A stretch of DNA of 64,000 nucleotides from Apostichopus japonicus (taxonomy: Eukaryota > Echinodermata > Holothuroidea > Aspidochirotida > Stichopodidae): positions 62,001-126,000 of the forward strand of contig NC_092567.1 in assembly GCF_037975245.1 (NCBI RefSeq), given 5' to 3'. The notes under the pieces were generated by a model. That model made no database searches. It saw only the letters and a program-made list of their open reading frames with translations, and was not told the DNA's origin. The position numbers were made by a program, and so were the translations under genes. This document shows positions 59,643 to 64,000 of the stretch, in pieces (the stretch's first letter is position 1; every line of letters begins with the position of its first letter).

Positions 59643-62160
59643 AGTGTTCAAACGATTATGCTTTAACAGAAAGTACCGATTACCGATTATTTTTTTCATA
59701 ATTGGGCCGATTCCGACTCCGATTATTTGAAAAAAGAAAATATCCCGTTTATATGAAATCGGCAATAAAGTATGTGATAGAAACAATTATTGTTATGATT
59801 TTCCTGTTACCTTTTGCTTACATTGTATTAGAAGGCACTTAGGTATCCTTTTGTATGTACCAACTTACCTCAAGAGTTTCGCGGAAAGAAAAAAAAAATG
59901 TTTTTTTTTACAAATTTCCAAATACGAAAATATGACATCCTACCTATTAAGCACTGTGCTATTAAAGTGAATGGCCTAACTACCTCGACGTGTATGTCAC
60001 CTGTTAATGGCTTGAAATGGGCTAAGAGTAGTTACTCAAAATATCCATCTCAAAAAGTATCTCAGACAAACCAACCGTCTTTAATCTTTACCAAAGTGTA
60101 AATTTTAATAACATATTTCTTAAGTTTCGACATTATTTTGTACTTATTTTCAGTATTATTCCGTTTATGAACAAATAGAAATCTTACGAACTTGAAGTTA
60201 AACATCCTTATTCATTACCTACAGTATTTAACTCCATTCACGTTCAATTAAAAAATGTAAGCTTAGGCCAATCAAACTGAAAAGCAAATTGTACCATCGT
60301 AACTTGTTATAATTACTGTAGAATGTTACCAGATTCATAACAACTAGAAACAACTCCAATATTGTTTTTTCAAATGAAAAATTTGCATTCACTTGTGCAT
60401 AATTGATTTGAGCGAAATGTTAGACCGTATTCCGAGACCTGTTTACAATGTAACAACCTACTGTAGTGTTAGGCTTAATGCGACGGCTTTGGACTAGAGG
60501 CATATCAGCAATTCTGCCGAAATTAAATTATTTTTGAGGGCATCGCGGCAAACATCGAAAGGTTTAAAAAAAATGGAGATAAGAGGGTCGACGGTAAAAG
60601 GGAGATGATGGACCCTTTGCAAATTGTGAGGAAAAGAAACATCAAATTACAAATTAGTGCATCAAATACTGCACTACGGAGCATTTCATGCCTCAACATA
60701 ACCAATACCAGGGTAGGAAGTAAGATTTGGCTTTGGGGGGCTATTTTCGAAAATGAAAAGTTAAATACGCCCCCCGTATTGTATTTACAGTACGAGGGCT
60801 TTATTTAAGGTTTAGGGGGGCTCTTTTCCAAAGTTCAATATGCTGTTTACGGAAGTGGTTGTAAGCATTCAACAGGTTAAAGTAAGCACAACTACCTTCT
60901 TCTATAATGCTGCGACCGTATATCAAATTCATTAAAAGTTTAATTGCAAAAAGTTGCGATCGTTTAGCAAATAATGTCAAGCCAACGAATATATGACGAA
61001 AACCAATAACCCATCAACTGAAATAGAAAACACAGGTTTACTTCCACTGAAGGTGCCCTTTCCTTAAATCATGTATTTTTTCGTGTGTGGATAAAATCAC
61101 TCACCAAATACGAAACCATTATACCGCTGCAAAGTATTCGAAGTTAAAACCTTCAATCCGGTGTACAGTACGTAAAATATAACATTCCCTCTTTAAGACA
61201 TAGCACATACCTTTCAAACAACTGCCGATTTCCAACTAATTGAAAGTTGTATACAAAGCTACGCAATTTTTTTTTGCAAACCGATGGTTAGGCTACATTT
61301 CCTATTGACTTAGTGTGTTTCTTAGGCTAACATGTGGTCGAAGCTTGCAGTTTTCATGGATGTTTTGATTATATAAATTTGCGACACAACTTGAGCAAAT
61401 AAACAGATGGCTAGGTTAGATTTTCATGTTGACTTAGTGTGAAGTTAGGCTACTATGTGGTCAGAGATTTCAGGTTATTGTCGCTGGTAATGAAATTGCT
61501 TAGTGGAGGCCGTAATTTGCCAGTGACTGTGCCGAAAGTTCCCGGTGATTGTGCGTGACCCTCCCGCACTGCTTCAAATTGTTTGCGGGATTGTGAGAAT
61601 TGTTTGCGCGATTCGCGCTGCTTCTGCAAAGCCTAGTTAAAGCAAAAATATGTCACAATTAATTTTACACAGACACCTGATATTACGAGGTCGATATTCT
61701 TATATTTCTCTTTTGTTTTTCGCCCTCGCAATTGTGCTTTAGTAGGAGGACTTGCGCCCGTCGCCCGCTTATTTCCGACCCTGACCTATACTCAGCGTGT
61801 CAACATAGGCATTATATATCCAGCACATTCGTTAATTCACGAAATTGGTATTGCTACTATGCTCACTGTGCAGAGCAAAGTGAAGTCTCTAACCAGGAGG
61901 GAAGCAAAATCGGCGACCCTAGCAGCCTAATTTGATGACATTACATTGTGAAAGACGTATAGACGGTGTCTTTATTTTAATGTTTCGTAGTAAAAGAACA
62001 AACCTTATACATCAGTTGATATTTTCACCTTCCATATGTTTTTGAATAATCGGTATGACATAACTGGTATTCCACGTAATTTTGACCGATTCCGATTATG
62101 TTCCGATTATGCAATAATCAGCCCGATTCGGATTCCGATTCAGTTAATCATTTGAACACT
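59643..62160. mobile_element. hAT-like non-autonomous transposon, copy B
   Basis: Same family as copy A (termini AGTGTTCAAACGATTA and TAATCATTTGAACACT, same subterminal ccgatt words, same interior). Flanked by agactga on both sides (59636-59642, 62161-62167). It carries about 800 bp (roughly 60363-61166) that is absent from copy A, so either a nested insertion here or a deletion there. It lies in the HIPK upstream intron or flank. Confidence 0.78.
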
Positions 62161-62167
62161 AGACTGA

Positions 62168-64000
62168 ACTATAGTGTTATAACTAGCTACTGCATAGACA
62201 CAGACGGGCGAGAGTCTAAAGACTGAAGTACTGTGAGCGGTGGTTATGTCTGAAATACGCGTGTGGGCACTTAAAATGGTAGAATGAGGAGGAGCAATGA
62301 CTTTGGAGCTGGTCATGGAGGGCGCACAGTGTTAAAGGGTTACCATGTAGATTATAGGCACGGTAGAATGGTTGCTAAGGTTGTGAGGAGACAAGTAAAT
62401 ATATTTCTTGCAAATGCCCTACATGCAGCATTTGCACTTGTAGTACCAGTTCTGCAATTTTTGTTGTTGTATTAATTACTAGGCTTGGTTTGCAATTAAG
62501 TTTGGGGCAGTAAATTAGTATCTGTCCCATTTGCATTGTAAAGGAACAGAATCCAGTACCATGCAGTAGTAACTAGGCCTTTAAGGGCCAGTGGATTTCA
62601 CTGTTAGCCAGGAGACAAGAAAAAGACCCTTTTTCTGCCAGTTAGAGTACATTACAAAGAACATAACTGCATGATGAGATGGTTTACATTGATGAGTCCA
62701 GGGAGTTGTTATGGAACAACTCCCTGGTGAGTCAAAGCATAGGCACTATTTGTGTGTACCGAACAAGAGGTCCATATTAATAATGATTATTACTAGCAAA
62801 TATTACTGGGATGTTCTAAGAACCTATACACTGTATGCAATAATTGTTTTTGTACATGTGTATGATTCAGGCAAATGCTTGTGAAAACTTCATTATAGCC
62901 AGTAGATTTTTAAGCCTAACATACTATGCTTTGTAACTTTATATTTGTTGGTACTGCTGGGAAGTGCATATGATCACCATTCAAGAGAACAATTCTCCAG
63001 CTTTACAGTGCATACACACTGTAGAATGCAATAAAATAAAAAATACATTGTACCATCCATACAAGATTGGAAAACAGGACACAGGTCATTTCTGGTTATT
63101 ATTTATACCCAGGGCTGCAATCCAACCTTATCTGGCCAATCATTAAGCCTCTGATCAGGTGTGATGATAGACTGAGAATGAAGATTATGCTGAATAACAA
63201 CAATACTGTAGATAAAAATCAGCAAATGGGGGTTACTGGAGTACATTGTACACTTTAAAGCTGCATTTGGAGACCAACTTGACACATTTTTGGGGTACTA
63301 TACTAGACACTGTGGTAATTTCAAGGTACTTGTAATTGCTATTTTTCATTGTTGATGATATTTAGTGAAAATAACTTCCCGCTGGTCTCAGAAAAGTCCA
63401 TGTAGAAAGCAATACCAGGCACAATTCAAAAGATGAAAAATCCTGAGAAAATCACTTGTGTGAGTCTTCAGAATGGTAATTTGGAAGGAAGTGGGCCGTG
63501 ACCACATACTAACCTCTAATGGATCATTGGTGGCAAGAATGTTACCAGTTAATAGGCTCTAGAGGTTAGAACAGAGTGTGTTTGTATAGGAGTCAGGTGA
63601 GGGACCATTGCCAAATCTCCCCACCTTGTTGTGTGCTCACAAGCCTATTGTTCATAAAAACTCCCTGTTCACATCCTCCACTGCATCACACTTGACTGAT
63701 CAGCAATATGCTGAGCCTCTGAGTTAATGAGTCAGATCTATGACATCACAAATGTGAACAATGGTCATCCTTAGTGACCATAAGATTGACATATCTCCAT
63801 GTAAAGAGATTAACAAAAGCAAGTTGGCAAACTTCATGTCTTAAAGTGTCAGTACTTGTTGGCCAATTTTAAACTTTTCCAGCTTACTGCCCTAAAAGCT
63901 CAGTGAAATGACACCTTTCTATGCAATTTTCATATCAATATTCATTATTTTTATTGAGTTATCTGTCATTAAAAATTTTGAGCTGAATAAAATTTGCCAG
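62168..64000. other. Upstream HIPK intron or flank, no exon seen
   Basis: Contains a second copy of the sequence flanking hAT-like copy B (62198-62229) and AT-rich DNA. A short inverted repeat (gggagttgttatgg/aacaactccctgg) lies near 62701-62727. No HIPK kinase exon recognised. Confidence 0.45.

Noticed and set aside
62284-62475. 63-codon plus-strand ORF beginning MRRSNDFGAGHGGRTVLKGY
   Set aside because: Looks somewhat protein-like and has a possible donor, but no acceptor, partner exon or homology was recognised.
57143-64000. Search for the preceding HIPK kinase exon
   Set aside because: No minus-strand sequence resembling the activation loop, APE region or WRLK element was found. The exon must lie beyond the window.

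Overview
The window is animal nuclear DNA. It has interrupted genes with GT-AG introns, AT-rich intergenic DNA, decayed transposons and a very high load of tandem repeats. The best gene is an invertebrate-type homeodomain-interacting protein kinase (HIPK) on the minus strand. Together with Ty3/gypsy fragments, hAT-like non-autonomous transposons and a SINE/LINE-type tail, it suggests a marine invertebrate. An echinoderm (perhaps a sea cucumber) is my guess from general sequence character, not a demonstrated placement. There are no bacterial operons, CRISPR arrays or rRNA/tRNA genes that I can see.

Layout. 1-20.7 kb: no gene supported; old interspersed repeats, an hAT-like element (15.36-17.08 kb) and arrays with units of 33, 145, about 165, 69, 60 and 62 bp. 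20.8-22.2 kb: two minus-strand exons, compatible in phase, of a predicted membrane protein that I tentatively compare with TMEM268. 22.5-23.1 kb: a short element with inverted termini. 24.6-26.6 kb: a mosaic of Ty3/gypsy pol fragments in opposite orientations around pieces of the hAT-like family. 27.8-36.3 kb: arrays with units of 32, 66, 38, 25, 42 and 135 bp, with AT-rich unique DNA between them.

36.7-57.1 kb (minus strand): the 3' part of a HIPK gene. Eleven exons join with continuous reading phase into 894 codons plus a stop, running from the end of the kinase C-lobe through the homeodomain-binding/low-complexity region and the SUMO-interaction segment to the C-terminus. The upstream kinase exons were not found between 57.1 and 64 kb, so the gene continues beyond the window. 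Introns longer than about 1.5 kb are mostly tandem array (units of 49, 28, 127, 67, 44, 49, 38 and 86 bp). Introns without arrays are short. The 57.1-64 kb stretch holds a second hAT-like copy.

Most notable observations: (1) an 86-bp array has captured the 3' end of a HIPK kinase exon together with its 5' splice site, and each unit contains a potential 66-nt cassette exon that keeps frame; (2) TACAGTA/TACTGTA heptamers are scattered through the window, and in several repeat families they can be compared with an empty copy holding a single TA, the expected scar of Tc1/mariner (Sleeping Beauty-type) excision; (3) a decayed duplicate of a HIPK exon; (4) higher-order and palindromic structure inside intronic arrays. 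No computation was run. Array copy numbers are hand estimates.
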